A stretch of 64,000 nucleotides of DNA from JAMOBE01 sp039908285 (GCA_039908285.1 JAMOBE010000006.1:7008-71007), one strand, 5' to 3'; counted from the first letter of the stretch, positions 18,131 through 27,084 are shown. Notes: a model not told the origin generated them from the sequence alone. Numbers and translations are program-made.

Positions 18131-20277
18131 CAGCTGTGCGCCCGCTCGACGGAGCTGATGGCGACGTTGGCGCGCAGGGCGGCGATGATGTTGGTCAGGT
18201 GCCGCACGTCGCGCACCTCGACATCGATCAGCATGTCGAAGAAGTCGGCGGTTCGGTTGGTGATCTTGAGGTTGGTGATGTTTCCCTGGTTCTTGGCGAT
18301 CACGGTGGAGAGGGAGCCGAGGGTTCCCGGTTCGTTGGTGACGACGACGGTGATGCGGCCGATGTGGGCGGTGCCGTCCAGGTCCTCGCCCCACGACAGG
18401 TCGAGCCAGCGATCCGACTGGTCGGCGAACTGCTCCAGGGCGTCGCAGTCGATGGTGTGGATGGTGACCCCCTTGCCGGTGGTGACGATGCCGACGATGC
18501 GATCGCCCGGCAGGGGGTGGCAGCAGCCGGCGAAGTGCACGGCCATGCCGGCGATCAGTCCCTTGATGGTGACCGAGGTGTCCTTGGGCTTGGGCTTGTT
18601 GCGGTGGGTGGCGATGGAGACGATCTTGCCGAGCCGGGTCATCTTGATGCCCGGATAGACCGCCGCCACCACCTCGTGCCCGGTCAGGTTTCCCTGTCCC
18701 ACCGAGCCGCACAGGTCGTCCACCGAGGCGGCCTTGAACTTCTTCAGGACGCCTTCCAGGCCCTTTTCGGTGAATTCATAGCCTTCCTGGCGGAAGGCGC
18801 GCTGGAGGATGGCGCGGCCGAGCCCCATGTACTGGGCGCGGGTCTGGGTGCGGACGTAGCGGCGGATGCGGGCCCGGGCCTTGCCGGAGACGACGAAGCG
18901 CTCCCACTCGGGCGAGGGAGTCTGGGCCTTGGAGGTGATGATCTCCACCTGGTCGCCGTTCTGCAGCTCGCTGCGCAGCGGCATCATGCGGCCGTTGATC
19001 TTGCAGCCGACGCACATGTCGCCGACGGCGGTGTGGACCGCATAGGCGAAGTCCACCGGCGTCGCCCGGTTGGGCAGGGCGATCAGGTCGCCCTTGGGCG
19101 TGAAGCAGAACACCTGGTCCTGGAACATCTCGAGCTTGGTGTGCTCGAGAAAGTCCTCCGGTCCGGCGGCGTGCTCCAGGATTTCCAGAAGCTCGCGGAT
19201 CCACCGGTACTGGCGGCCGTCCATATTGCGGCTGCCCTGCTTGTACTTCCAGTGGGCGGCGACTCCCAGTTCGTCCACCTCGTGCATTTCCTGGCTGCGG
19301 ATCTGCACTTCGATCCGGTGGCGCTCCGGGCCGATGATGCCGGTGTGCAGCGACCGGTAGCCGTTGGGCTTGGGCGTCGAGATATAGTCCTTGAAGCGCC
19401 CCGGCACCATGGGATAGGCCCCGTGGATGGCCCCGAGCGCCCGATAGCAGTCCTCCACCGAGGGGACGATCACCCGGAAGGCCATGATGTCGGAAAGCTG
19501 CTCGAAACCGACGCTTTTGCGCTGCATCTTGCGCCAGATGGAGTACGCGGTCTTCTCGCGGCCCGAGACCACCGCCTGCACCCCGGAACCCCCTGTGCCC
19601 TCTATGGTGGCGCGAAGCTGCTCGATGACCCGCGCCACCAGGTCTCCCCCCTGCTCCCGCAGGAAGCGGAGCCGGGTCACCACCGAGTCCCGCGCTTCGG
19701 GGTAGAGTTCGGTGAAGGCCAGGTCCTCGAGTTCGTTCCTGATCTCGTGCATGCCGATGCGCTCGGCCAGCGGCGCGTAGATCTCCATGGTCTCGAGGGC
19801 GATGCGCTTGCGCTTGTCGGGATTGCGCACGTATTCAAGGGTGCGCATGTTGTGGACGCGATCAGCGAGTTTTACCAGCAGGACCCGGATGTCCTCGGAC
19901 ATGGCCAGCACCAGCTTGCGGAAGTTTTCCGCCTGCTTGGTGTGATCGGACTGAAGCTGGATGCGGGTGAGCTTGGTGACGCCATCGACGAGGCGCGCCA
20001 CCTCGCCGCCGAACAGGATCTCGATCTCCTCCAGCGTCGCCGGAGTATCCTCGATGGTGTCGTGGAGCAGGCCGGTGATGATGGAGGCCGTGTCGAGCTT
20101 GAACCGGGTAAGGATACCCGCGACCTCGATGGGGTGGGAAAAATAGGGGTCGCCGGAGGCCCGTTTCTGCGCGCCATGCATCACCATGGCATAGACGTAG
20201 GCGCGGTTGATGGCGTCCTCGTCGGCCGACGGATCGTAGGACTTTACCCGTTCAACCAGTTCGAACTGGCGGAGCAT
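18130..20277 (-). CDS. rel: Bifunctional (p)ppGpp synthetase/hydrolase (RelA/SpoT family)
   Basis: A 715-residue long RSH enzyme. Domain order: HD hydrolase (with LLHDTIEDTPAT, HD at 72-73), synthetase (including EVQIRSQEMHEVDE and AAHWKYKQGS), TGS (ITPKGDLIALPNRATPVDFAY region), helical and zinc-finger-like region with HFAGCCHPLPGD, and a C-terminal ACT domain. Both catalytic halves look intact, as expected for the single Rel of alphaproteobacteria. It controls the alarmone level during starvation. It lies 39 bp downstream of rpoZ on the same strand, the usual arrangement. Confidence 0.95.
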   Translation of the reverse strand: MLRQFELVERVKSYDPSADEDAINRAYVYAMVMHGAQKRASGDPYFSHPIEVAGILTRFKLDTASIITGLLHDTIEDTPATLEEIEILFGGEVARLVDGVTKLTRIQLQSDHTKQAENFRKLVLAMSEDIRVLLVKLADRVHNMRTLEYVRNPDKRKRIALETMEIYAPLAERIGMHEIRNELEDLAFTELYPEARDSVVTRLRFLREQGGDLVARVIEQLRATIEGTGGSGVQAVVSGREKTAYSIWRKMQRKSVGFEQLSDIMAFRVIVPSVEDCYRALGAIHGAYPMVPGRFKDYISTPKPNGYRSLHTGIIGPERHRIEVQIRSQEMHEVDELGVAAHWKYKQGSRNMDGRQYRWIRELLEILEHAAGPEDFLEHTKLEMFQDQVFCFTPKGDLIALPNRATPVDFAYAVHTAVGDMCVGCKINGRMMPLRSELQNGDQVEIITSKAQTPSPEWERFVVSGKARARIRRYVRTQTRAQYMGLGRAILQRAFRQEGYEFTEKGLEGVLKKFKAASVDDLCGSVGQGNLTGHEVVAAVYPGIKMTRLGKIVSIATHRNKPKPKDTSVTIKGLIAGMAVHFAGCCHPLPGDRIVGIVTTGKGVTIHTIDCDALEQFADQSDRWLDLSWGEDLDGTAHIGRITVVVTNEPGTLGSLSTVIAKNQGNITNLKITNRTADFFDMLIDVEVRDVRHLTNIIAALRANVAISSVERAHS

Positions 20278-20316
20278 GTGGCCACCTGCATGCCCATGGC
20301 GGCACCGGGGCCGTTG

Positions 20317-20763
20317 TCAGGGTTCGTTCCCGTCCCCGAGATCCTCCCCCAGGTCCTCGGCCGCCAAGTCGTCGGCTTCGGCATCGAGGGTGCCCGAGTC
20401 CTCCTGGATCGACAATCCCTCCTCGGCCAGCTCGTCGTCGCCCAGGTCGCCCAGATCCCCAAGGTCGCCGATGTCGCTCGCCATGTCGATGTCGGCCGTC
20501 GGTGCCTCCATCTCGTCGTCCTCGGGCTCGTCGTGCTCCACGTGCTTCTGCATGCCCTGGATCAGGGAGTTGCGCAGCACGTCCACCGAGACGGTGCACT
20601 CGGCGATTTCGCGCAGGGCGACGACGGGATTCTTGTCATTGTCCCGATCGACCGTCAACGGCGTGCCCGCGCTGATCTCCCGGGCGCGCTGCGCCGCGAT
20701 CAGCACCAGTTCAAAGCGGTTGGGCAGACGGACGATGCAGTCCTCGACGGTAACGCGAGCCAT
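20317..20763 (-). CDS. rpoZ: RNA polymerase omega subunit with long acidic tail
   Basis: A 148-residue omega subunit. The N-terminal 70 residues have the family sequence MARVTVEDCIVRL, NRFELVLIAAQRARE and DKNPVVALREIAE. Omega helps assemble RNA polymerase and, in proteobacteria, forms part of a ppGpp site. The C-terminal half is strongly acidic with the tandem unit IGDLGDLGDLGDDEL and is longer than in many species. Directly upstream of rel, so polymerase and alarmone genes are paired. Confidence 0.93.
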   Translation of the reverse strand: MARVTVEDCIVRLPNRFELVLIAAQRAREISAGTPLTVDRDNDKNPVVALREIAECTVSVDVLRNSLIQGMQKHVEHDEPEDDEMEAPTADIDMASDIGDLGDLGDLGDDELAEEGLSIQEDSGTLDAEADDLAAEDLGEDLGDGNEP

Positions 20764-20834
20764 ACGCGGCCTCTCAAGCAGGGAGCCCCAAACCCCCAGA
20801 ATATACGGACCGTCCCGACCGATGGCAAGGCGTT

Positions 20835-20980
20835 ATACGGTTTCCGGAAAGTCTCTGGACTTTCCGGAAACCCGCGCTCAATCGCCGCGCGGCCTCCGGC
20901 CTTGGCTTTCGGCGCAGGGGCGCCGGCCCGCGTTGCGGGCTCGGTTTCCAGAAAATCCACGGATTTTCTGGAAACCGTAT
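20835..20980. repeat. Paired related hairpins between rpoZ and LOG gene
   Basis: Two perfect hairpins lie 70 bp apart. The first has 15-bp arms at 20839-20853 and 20858-20872 with a 4-nt loop. The second has 16-bp arms at 20943-20958 and 20961-20976 with a 2-nt loop. Their arms share GGTTTCC(G/A)GAAA(G/A)TC. The outer ends ATACGGTTTCC (20835) and GGAAACCGTAT (to 20980) are complementary, so the whole block is a compound inverted repeat. It also lies downstream of the LOG gene and could end its transcript. Confidence 0.7.
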
Positions 20981-21570
20981 TACATTTCCGCCGTGGTGAG
21001 CACCTGGACCACCGGCGGTGGGGCATAGGCGCGGAAGCGGTGCAGCAGCGACTCGGCCGACGTTTCCACCACCAGCATGGAGCGGTGCGGCGGCCGCAGG
21101 AACCCTTCCTCCACCATGTGGTCGATGAAGCCGCGCAGGCCCCGGTAATAGCCGGCGACGTCGAGAAGCCCGCAGGGCTTGCCGTGGGCGCCGAGCTGGC
21201 CCCAGGTCCACACCTCGAACAGTTCCTCAAGGGTGCCGATGCCGCCGGGCAGGGCGATGAAGCCGTCGGCGAGATCCGCCATCATCGCCTTGCGCTCGTG
21301 CATGGTGTCCACCACCCGCAGGTCGGCGAGACCGGTGTGCTCCACCTCGAACCCGACCAGCAGCCTCGGGATGACGCCGATCACCTCGCCGCCCCGACTG
21401 AGCACGGCGTCGGCCACCGCCCCCATGAGCCCGACGCTGGCCCCGCCATACACCAGTCCGATCCCGGCCTCGGCCAGGGCATGCCCAAGGGCCGTAGCCG
21501 CCTCCCGATAGACGGGATCGGCCCCGGGACTCGAGCCGCAGAACACGCAGAGTCGTTTCAGGTCGGGCAT
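20980..21570 (-). CDS. LOG-family protein (cytokinin riboside 5'-monophosphate phosphoribohydrolase-like)
   Basis: A 196-residue Rossmann-fold protein of the TIGR00730/LOG family. Diagnostic motifs are VFCGSS near the N-terminus, VYGGASVGLMG, and the catalytic signature PGGIGTLEE with MHERKAMM before it. Members hydrolyse nucleoside monophosphates to free base and ribose 5-phosphate; the physiological target in bacteria is uncertain. The start at 21570 follows GGGAGACACC. The stop abuts the paired-hairpin block. Confidence 0.9.
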   Translation of the reverse strand: MPDLKRLCVFCGSSPGADPVYREAATALGHALAEAGIGLVYGGASVGLMGAVADAVLSRGGEVIGVIPRLLVGFEVEHTGLADLRVVDTMHERKAMMADLADGFIALPGGIGTLEELFEVWTWGQLGAHGKPCGLLDVAGYYRGLRGFIDHMVEEGFLRPPHRSMLVVETSAESLLHRFRAYAPPPVVQVLTTAEM

Positions 21571-21650
21571 GGTGTCTCCCACCGGGTGTGCAGGACGCAG
21601 TACGGGCCGAGGTAACCGTTCACCAGCTGCCGGGCAAGGGGAAAAAGGCC

Positions 21651-22445
21651 TCACCCCCCCGGTCTCTCGATCTGTTCCGGGTGGGTCAGCGTGATGGAGG
21701 GGCCGTTGTGGCGGTCGAGCCAGCCGCGGACACGGATGGTCTTTCCCTGCCAGGTCGTCGGGTCCGTTCCCCGGCGGCGCAGGATCTTCAGCACCTCGGC
21801 CGGGATCTCGATGGTGAAGTCGGTGCGCCGGTCGGGGCCGAAGTTGAGGTAGACCCGGCCCTTGGCCCTGGCGGCCTGGACCACGACTCCCTCGACAAGC
21901 TGGAAGGTGCCGGCGAGGGGCTCCAGGTCGTCGTCGGCATGGTGGAGGCGAAAGGCACCCAGTTCCCACAGGCCCTGTTTCGCCTGCCGCGCCGTCTCCT
22001 CGATGGCGAGCATCTCGGCGGCTCGGGCGGTGCCGGTGGCGCCGGGGGTGGTGTGAACCCGCGCCAGGCCCCGCTCCAGCAGCAGGCCCTGGAGCCAGAC
22101 CTCGCCCACGAAGCCATGGGCGGGAAATCGCCCATGGCGGTCGGGGGTCTCGCCGCCGTCCACGAGTCGTAGCGTTCGCCCCTTCGCCGCCGCCGCGACC
22201 GCCGCCCGGGCCTGGTCGGCGATGGCCCGGTTACCGCGCCCAAGGTTACCGCGAGACGGTCGAGGCACCTCGATGCCGGCCAGCCGGACCTCGCGGCCGT
22301 CGTCGAGAGTCAGCGAGTCGCCCTCGCCCACCATGGTGACCAGGGCGTCCTCCGCCGCTCCCGGCCGGGCGCCCGGCGGCACCAGCAGGAAAATCAGCAC
22401 GGCGAGCATTGAGAGTCGGCGAAACGGGGGTATCATGGGGGGCAT
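21651..22445 (-). CDS. Secreted thermonuclease-like (SNase fold) protein
   Basis: A protein of about 264 residues with an N-terminal signal peptide (LSMLAVLIFLLVPPGARPGAAE). The SNase domain begins near residue 30 with GEGDSLTLDDGREVRLAGIEVP, corresponding to the first strands of staphylococcal nuclease, and continues with EVWLQGLLLERGLARV. A second beta domain follows (QLVEGVVVQAARAKGRVYLNFG). Catalytic Arg residues could not be placed with certainty, so nuclease activity is not assured. Start is either ATG 22445 or 22436. Divergent from the iminopeptidase gene. Confidence 0.75.
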   Translation of the reverse strand: MPPMIPPFRRLSMLAVLIFLLVPPGARPGAAEDALVTMVGEGDSLTLDDGREVRLAGIEVPRPSRGNLGRGNRAIADQARAAVAAAAKGRTLRLVDGGETPDRHGRFPAHGFVGEVWLQGLLLERGLARVHTTPGATGTARAAEMLAIEETARQAKQGLWELGAFRLHHADDDLEPLAGTFQLVEGVVVQAARAKGRVYLNFGPDRRTDFTIEIPAEVLKILRRRGTDPTTWQGKTIRVRGWLDRHNGPSITLTHPEQIERPGG

Positions 22446-22478
22446 TGTCTCAAACTCCCGCGTGGAGAGCCAGGTCCG

Positions 22479-23474
22479 GTGATTTCCAAGGCACCCCTCC
22501 ACACGGCGGAGACGGTCGATCGTCTGCCCGCGTGCCTGTATCCCGCCATCGATTCGTATGCGACCGGCCGGCTGGTGGTGGACGGGCGCCACTCACTCTA
22601 TTGGGAGCAGAGTGGCAACCCGCGCGGCATCCCCGTCGTGTTCGTCCACGGCGGTCCGGGGGCCGGGACGTCCCCCATCTACCGGCGCTTCTTCGATCCG
22701 CGCCATTACCGGATCATCCTGTTCGACCAGCGCGGGTCGGGCCGCTCCGCCCCGCTGGCCGAGATACGCGACAATACCACCGCCCACCTGGTCGCCGACA
22801 TGGAGCTTCTGCGTCGGCGTCTCGATGTCGAGCGGTGGGTAGTGTTCGGGGGATCGTGGGGGAGCACCCTCGCTCTGGCCTACGGCCAGGCCCATCCGGA
22901 ACGCTGCCTGGGGTTCATCCTGCGCGGCATCTTCCTGTTCCGCGACCACGAGGTGGAGTGGTTCCTCCACGACATGGGCCGGTTCTTCCCCGAGGCCGAG
23001 CGGCACTTCGTCGGCTTCCTGCCCCCGGGGGAGCGCGACGATCTTCTCGGCTCGTATTATGCCCGCCTCTGCCACCCCGATCCCGGCGTCCACTGCCCGG
23101 CGGCGCGGGCCTGGGCGGCCTACGAGGACGCCTGCTCGCGCCTGCTGCCACGGCCTGGGCAGGGGGGGACGCCAGGCTGCGAGTCCCTGGCCCTGGCCCG
23201 GATCGAGGCCCACTACATGGTCCACCGCGGGTTCATGGCCGAGAACGCGCTGCTGGAGGGGCTGCCGGTACTGCACCGCCACCCCGCCGTCATCGTCCAG
23301 GGGCGCTATGACATGGTCTGTCCACTGGCCACCGCCGACGAACTGGCCCGCGCCTGGCCCGGAGCGGACTACACGGTGGTGCCGGACGCCGGGCACTCGG
23401 CCCTGGAAGTCGGGACCGCCTCCGCCCTGGTCGCGGCGACCGAGACGTTCATCGAGGCCTTGGCCGATTTTTAG
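22479..23474 (+). CDS. pip: Proline iminopeptidase
   Basis: A 331-residue cytosolic alpha/beta hydrolase that removes N-terminal proline from peptides. The oxyanion motif HGGPGAG, LFDQRGSGRS and the nucleophile elbow GGSWGS (Ser126) are all as in the family, with DAGHS supplying the late His. The start codon is GTG at 22479. Length is typical. It is transcribed alone, divergently from the nuclease gene. Confidence 0.93.
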   Translation: MISKAPLHTAETVDRLPACLYPAIDSYATGRLVVDGRHSLYWEQSGNPRGIPVVFVHGGPGAGTSPIYRRFFDPRHYRIILFDQRGSGRSAPLAEIRDNTTAHLVADMELLRRRLDVERWVVFGGSWGSTLALAYGQAHPERCLGFILRGIFLFRDHEVEWFLHDMGRFFPEAERHFVGFLPPGERDDLLGSYYARLCHPDPGVHCPAARAWAAYEDACSRLLPRPGQGGTPGCESLALARIEAHYMVHRGFMAENALLEGLPVLHRHPAVIVQGRYDMVCPLATADELARAWPGADYTVVPDAGHSALEVGTASALVAATETFIEALADF

Positions 23475-23637
23475 TATCTTACCGGTCAAGTCTGCAGCAA
23501 TAGGATCAAGATACGAGGCCTGTCGTCCGCGCCAGGGATGGGATGAGCACGAGTTCGCGGAGCTTCAGCGCGGCGGTAATAACGAGGCGGCCGAAGGTGG
23601 TGAGGTGATACGTCACACCATCAGTAATACAGTGAGA

Positions 23638-24459
23638 TTATTCACCGACATTCATCAGCAGCCCCCGCTGGCGGGCGATGCCGAACACCTTGAGGAACAT
23701 CAGCGACGCCGTCAGGAGATAGAACAGGTTCAGCCCCGCCGCCGCCGCCATGTGATCCAGACGGACCGTGCCGTCGAACATGATGGCGCGCATGCCCTCG
23801 AACACATGGGCCGGCGGCGTCGCCCAGGCCAGCGGCTGCAGCCAGACGGGAAGGCTGTCGATCGGGTAATAGATCCCGACCAGCGGCGCCAGGGCGAACA
23901 CCAGCACCCAGGCCATGCTCTCCGCTCCCAGACCAAAGCGCAGCACCAGGGCCGACACCGCGAGGCCGATGCACCAGCCCGTCATCAGCAGATTGAAGAA
24001 GAACGCGACCAGCGGGAGTCCCAGGGAGAAAATGTTGAACTGATAGAACACGATGGCCAGCAGCGCCGCCGGCGTCACCCCGATGACGGTGCGGATGAAG
24101 CTCATCACCGCCAGGGAGACGACCAGTTCCCACGGCCGCAGCGGCGTCACGAACAGATTGGCCAGGTTGCGCGACCACATCTCCTCCATGAACGACAGCG
24201 ACAGGCCGAGATTGCCCCGGAACACCACGTCCCACAGCAGCACCCCCCCCAGCAGCACGCCGGCGGCCTGGGCCACCCACGTCGAGTGGGTGCGGAAGAA
24301 CTGGCTGATGAAGCCCCACATGATCATCTGCACCGTCGGCCAGTAGGCCATCTCGGCGACGCGGAACCACGAGCCCCGCATGAGGTAGACATGGCGCAGG
24401 ACCATCGCCCCCACGCGACGCCACGAATAGCCCCTGACGGCAGCGGCGATGTGCGACAT
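23638..24459 (-). CDS. ABC-2 type exporter permease
   Basis: A 273-residue inner-membrane protein with about six hydrophobic helices, for example IGVTPAALLAIVFYQFNIF and AWVLVFALAPLVGIYYPID. This is typical of ABC-2 permeases of polysaccharide, drug or lipid exporters. The ATG at 24459 lies 5 bp after the ATPase stop, so the two form one transporter operon. A longer frame from 24600 is an artefact in the ATPase gene. The cargo cannot be inferred. The 163-bp spacer to pip contains the sequence ATCAGTAATAC, also found in the arms of the dispersed repeats. Confidence 0.85.
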   Translation of the reverse strand: MSHIAAAVRGYSWRRVGAMVLRHVYLMRGSWFRVAEMAYWPTVQMIMWGFISQFFRTHSTWVAQAAGVLLGGVLLWDVVFRGNLGLSLSFMEEMWSRNLANLFVTPLRPWELVVSLAVMSFIRTVIGVTPAALLAIVFYQFNIFSLGLPLVAFFFNLLMTGWCIGLAVSALVLRFGLGAESMAWVLVFALAPLVGIYYPIDSLPVWLQPLAWATPPAHVFEGMRAIMFDGTVRLDHMAAAAGLNLFYLLTASLMFLKVFGIARQRGLLMNVGE

Positions 24460-24464
24460 GGCGG

Positions 24465-25214
24465 TCAGCCCTCCTTTCCCGCGCGGGCGATGTCGAGGAA
24501 AACCTCCTCCAGATTGGCCCGGCCATAGCGGCTGATCAGGTCTTCCGGCTGGCCGCGGTCCTGGATTCGCCCATTGCGCATGATCATCACCGAGTCGCAC
24601 AGCCGCTCCACCTCGGCCATGTTGTGGGAGGCGAGCAGGATGGTGGCGCCGGTTCCATCTCTGTACGTCTCCAGATAGCCCCGCACCCAGTCCCCGGTGT
24701 CGGGATCAAGGGAGGCGGTGGGCTCGTCCAGCAGCAACAGGTCGGGCTCGTTCAGCAGCGCCTTGGCCAGGGCGACCCGAGTCTTCTGGCCGGCCGACAG
24801 CCGCCCTACCGGTCGCTCGAGGAGGGCTTCGATCTCAAGGTCCCGGGCCAGCACGGCGATTCGCCCCCTGACGTCGGCGATGCCGTACAGATGGCCATAG
24901 ACGGTCAGATTCTCGCGCACCGTCAGCCGATGCGGCAGGTCCACATAGGGCGACGAGAAATTCATCCGCGACAACGCCCGATGCCGCCCCCGCGCCATGT
25001 CCTCCCCCAGCACCGTCACCACCCCCGACGTGGGCAGCAGGAGTCCCAGCAGAATCGACAGTGTGGTGGTCTTGCCGGCCCCATTGCCCCCCAGCAGGGC
25101 GACCGTCGCCCCCTTCGGCACGTCGAAGGACACCCCATCGACGGCGGTGACGTCGCCGAAGACCTTGGTCAGAGCATGAACCTGGATGACGGGTGCCGAC
25201 GCCATGGACCCCAT
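24465..25214 (-). CDS. ABC transporter ATP-binding protein (ABC-2 exporter)
   Basis: A protein of about 246-249 residues, one nucleotide-binding domain. Walker A is GGNGAGKTT, the signature is LSAGQKTR, Walker B is LLLLDEPTASLDP and the switch His lies in ASHNM. The start is ATG 25214 or 25205. It powers the ABC-2 permease encoded immediately downstream. The family includes NodI/CcmA-like and drug exporters; no substrate clue is present nearby. Confidence 0.93.
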   Translation of the reverse strand: MGSMASAPVIQVHALTKVFGDVTAVDGVSFDVPKGATVALLGGNGAGKTTTLSILLGLLLPTSGVVTVLGEDMARGRHRALSRMNFSSPYVDLPHRLTVRENLTVYGHLYGIADVRGRIAVLARDLEIEALLERPVGRLSAGQKTRVALAKALLNEPDLLLLDEPTASLDPDTGDWVRGYLETYRDGTGATILLASHNMAEVERLCDSVMIMRNGRIQDRGQPEDLISRYGRANLEEVFLDIARAGKEG

Positions 25215-25227
25215 TCAGACGGAGGAG

Positions 25228-25542
25228 TCAGGCGGCGGGCTTGCGGCCCATGCGGGAGGCGACGAGCACCTGGAGCATGCCGGAGTTCTCCTCCACGCGG
25301 CGTCGCAGCTCATCAATGTCGCGCTCGCGCTCAATCCGGGCCAGACGATCCTCGATGCGGTCGAGACGCTTGTTGGAGTCGGACTGTCCGGTCCTGAGCT
25401 CGGCCTGTCCGGCCCTGAACTCGGCCTGCCCGGTCCTGAGTTCTGCCTGCCCAACCTTGAGGTCGGCCACGTCGATTTCGATGCGAGCGACCTTCGCGAC
25501 AACCTGCTCGAGAAGGGCGATGATCTGGTCGGACTTGTCCAT
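25228..25542 (-). CDS. Coiled-coil protein with GQAELR heptad repeats
   Basis: A 104-residue, almost wholly helical protein. The start at ATG 25542 follows a GGAG site. The centre consists of four GQxExR-type units of seven residues (VGQAELR, TGQAEFR, AGQAELR, TGQSDSN), then RLDRIEDRLARIERERDID. Such units form long parallel coiled coils. There is no membrane helix. The stop lies 13 bp upstream of the ABC ATPase start. Function unknown; similar heptad proteins vary in repeat number between strains, which is family knowledge rather than seen here. Confidence 0.65.
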   Translation of the reverse strand: MDKSDQIIALLEQVVAKVARIEIDVADLKVGQAELRTGQAEFRAGQAELRTGQSDSNKRLDRIEDRLARIERERDIDELRRRVEENSGMLQVLVASRMGRKPAA

Positions 25543-25619
25543 ACGAGTCTCCACGGCACTCCAGACCCCAGAATATCCCCTTTGCTCCGGAATGTCACGT
25601 GGCCTGTTATCCGCTCTAT

Positions 25620-26234
25620 TCAACGTCCGGACGAGACGTCGAAGCAGGCCGCCACCAGCCTGCGAAAGGCGTCGGCGCGGTGGCTGATGGCGTGCTTGGC
25701 GTCGGGGGCCATTTCGCCGAAGGTCACGGTGTGGCCCAAGGGCTGGAACACCGGGTCGTAGCCGAACCCGCCGCTGCCGCGCGGCGGCCAGACCAGGGTG
25801 CCATGGACGGCCCCCTCGAAGATGTCGCACCAGCCGTCCGGCCAGGCCAGGGCGAGGGCGCAGACGAAGTGGGCCCGGCGGTCGGTGGCGCCGGCCAGGT
25901 CCGTCTCTATACGCCGCATGGCGGCGGCGAAGTCCTTGTCCGGGCCGGCCCAGCGGGCGGAGTAGATGCCAGGCGCCCCGCCCAGGGCCTCGACCGCCAG
26001 GCCGGAGTCGTCGGCCAGCGCCGGCAGGCCCGCCGCACGGGCCGCCGCCACCGCCTTCAGCTCGGCATTGGCCCGGAAGGTGGTGCCGGTCTCCTCGGGC
26101 TCGGGCAGGCCGAGGGCTCCGGCCGACAGCACCTCGACGGCAAAGGGGGACAGGAGCTCGGCGATCTCGCGCACCTTCCCCTGGTTGTGGCTCGCCACAA
26201 CCAGCCTCCCCCCGCGAAAGGGACGCGGCGCCAT
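25620..26234 (-). CDS. rdgB: Non-canonical purine NTP pyrophosphatase (RdgB/HAM1)
   Basis: A 204-residue house-cleaning enzyme that hydrolyses dITP, ITP and XTP to monophosphates. Family motifs are VVASHNQGKVREI (SxNxxK substrate loop), LADDSGLAVEAL with the catalytic acids, GIYSARW, and GSGGFGYDPVF, followed by SHRADAF at the end. It lies 11 bp after rph on the same strand, a common rph-rdgB pairing. Confidence 0.95.
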   Translation of the reverse strand: MAPRPFRGGRLVVASHNQGKVREIAELLSPFAVEVLSAGALGLPEPEETGTTFRANAELKAVAAARAAGLPALADDSGLAVEALGGAPGIYSARWAGPDKDFAAAMRRIETDLAGATDRRAHFVCALALAWPDGWCDIFEGAVHGTLVWPPRGSGGFGYDPVFQPLGHTVTFGEMAPDAKHAISHRADAFRRLVAACFDVSSGR

Positions 26235-26245
26235 CGGCCCGCCCC

Positions 26246-26962
26246 TCAGAGGCCGAGGGCCTGGCGCTGCAGGGCGGTCAGCTCGCCCACGCCCTTGCGG
26301 GCCAGCGCCATCAGTTCGAGGAACTGGTCCTGGCTGAACGGCTTGTCCTCGGCGGTGCCCTGGATTTCAACGATGGTGTCGCGGGCGGTCAGCACGAAGT
26401 TGGCGTCGGCCTGGGCGGAGGAGTCCTCGGCATAGTCGAGGTCGAGCACGGCGACGCCCTCGTGGATGCCGCAGGACACGGCGGCCACCTGGTCATACAT
26501 CGGCACCGCCTTCAGCACGCCGAGGGTCACCAGTTTCTGAAAGGCGAGGTGCAGCGCCACGTAGGCCCCGGTGATGGAGGCGGTGCGGGTGCCGCCGTCG
26601 GCCAGCAGGACGTCGCAGTCGATCTTGATCTGGAGTTCGCCCATGGACTTGAGGTCGGTCACCGAGCGCAGTGAACGGCCGATCAGGCGCTGGATTTCCT
26701 GGGTACGGCCGCTCTGCTTGCCGCGAGCCGCCTCGCGGTCGGTGCGGGTGTGGGTGGAGCGCGGCAGCATGCCGTACTCGGCGGTGACCCAGCCCTTGCC
26801 GGTGTTGCGCAGGAAGCCCGGCACCTTCTCGTCCACCGAGGCGGTGCACAGCACGTGGGTGTCGCCAAACCGCGCCAGGCACGAGCCCTCGGCATAGCGG
26901 CTGGCGTTGGGCTCAAGGGTGATGGTCCGAAGCTGGTCGGGGGCGCGGCCCGAAGGTCTCAT
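26246..26962 (-). CDS. rph: Ribonuclease PH
   Basis: A 238-residue phosphorolytic 3'-5' exoribonuclease that trims tRNA 3' ends. Seen are MRPSGR with the long start typical of the family, GSCLARFGDTHVLCTASV, GWVTAEYGMLPRSTHTR, and EIQRLIGRSLR with the phosphate-binding arginines. DCDVLLADGGTRTASI is also conserved. Full length. It is divergent from hrcA with 164 bp between them, the classic arrangement. Confidence 0.96.
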   Translation of the reverse strand: MRPSGRAPDQLRTITLEPNASRYAEGSCLARFGDTHVLCTASVDEKVPGFLRNTGKGWVTAEYGMLPRSTHTRTDREAARGKQSGRTQEIQRLIGRSLRSVTDLKSMGELQIKIDCDVLLADGGTRTASITGAYVALHLAFQKLVTLGVLKAVPMYDQVAAVSCGIHEGVAVLDLDYAEDSSAQADANFVLTARDTIVEIQGTAEDKPFSQDQFLELMALARKGVGELTALQRQALGL

Positions 26963-27055
26963 GTGAGGGGTGTTCCATGGATAGGGTGAAAGGCGGAATC
27001 GCCACGCGAAATCTAGCGTCTTCCCGTCCCCGCGTAAAGAGGTGCCCGAGCCGCA

Positions 27056-27084
27056 TTGACGCTGCGGCGGGCGATTACTAGATT
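27056..27084 (+). promoter_or_regulatory. Probable sigma-70-type promoter of hrcA-grpE
   Basis: A TTGACG -35 box (27056-27061), a 17-bp spacer and TAGATT as -10 (27079-27084). It lies about 43 bp upstream of the hrcA ATG. A CIRCE operator (TTAGCACTC with its inverse) was looked for here and not found. Confidence 0.5.

Noticed and set aside
18118..21615. An 1165-codon plus-strand frame opposite rel, rpoZ and the LOG gene
   Set aside because: It spans several real genes and their spacers on the other strand; composition is that of a shadow frame.
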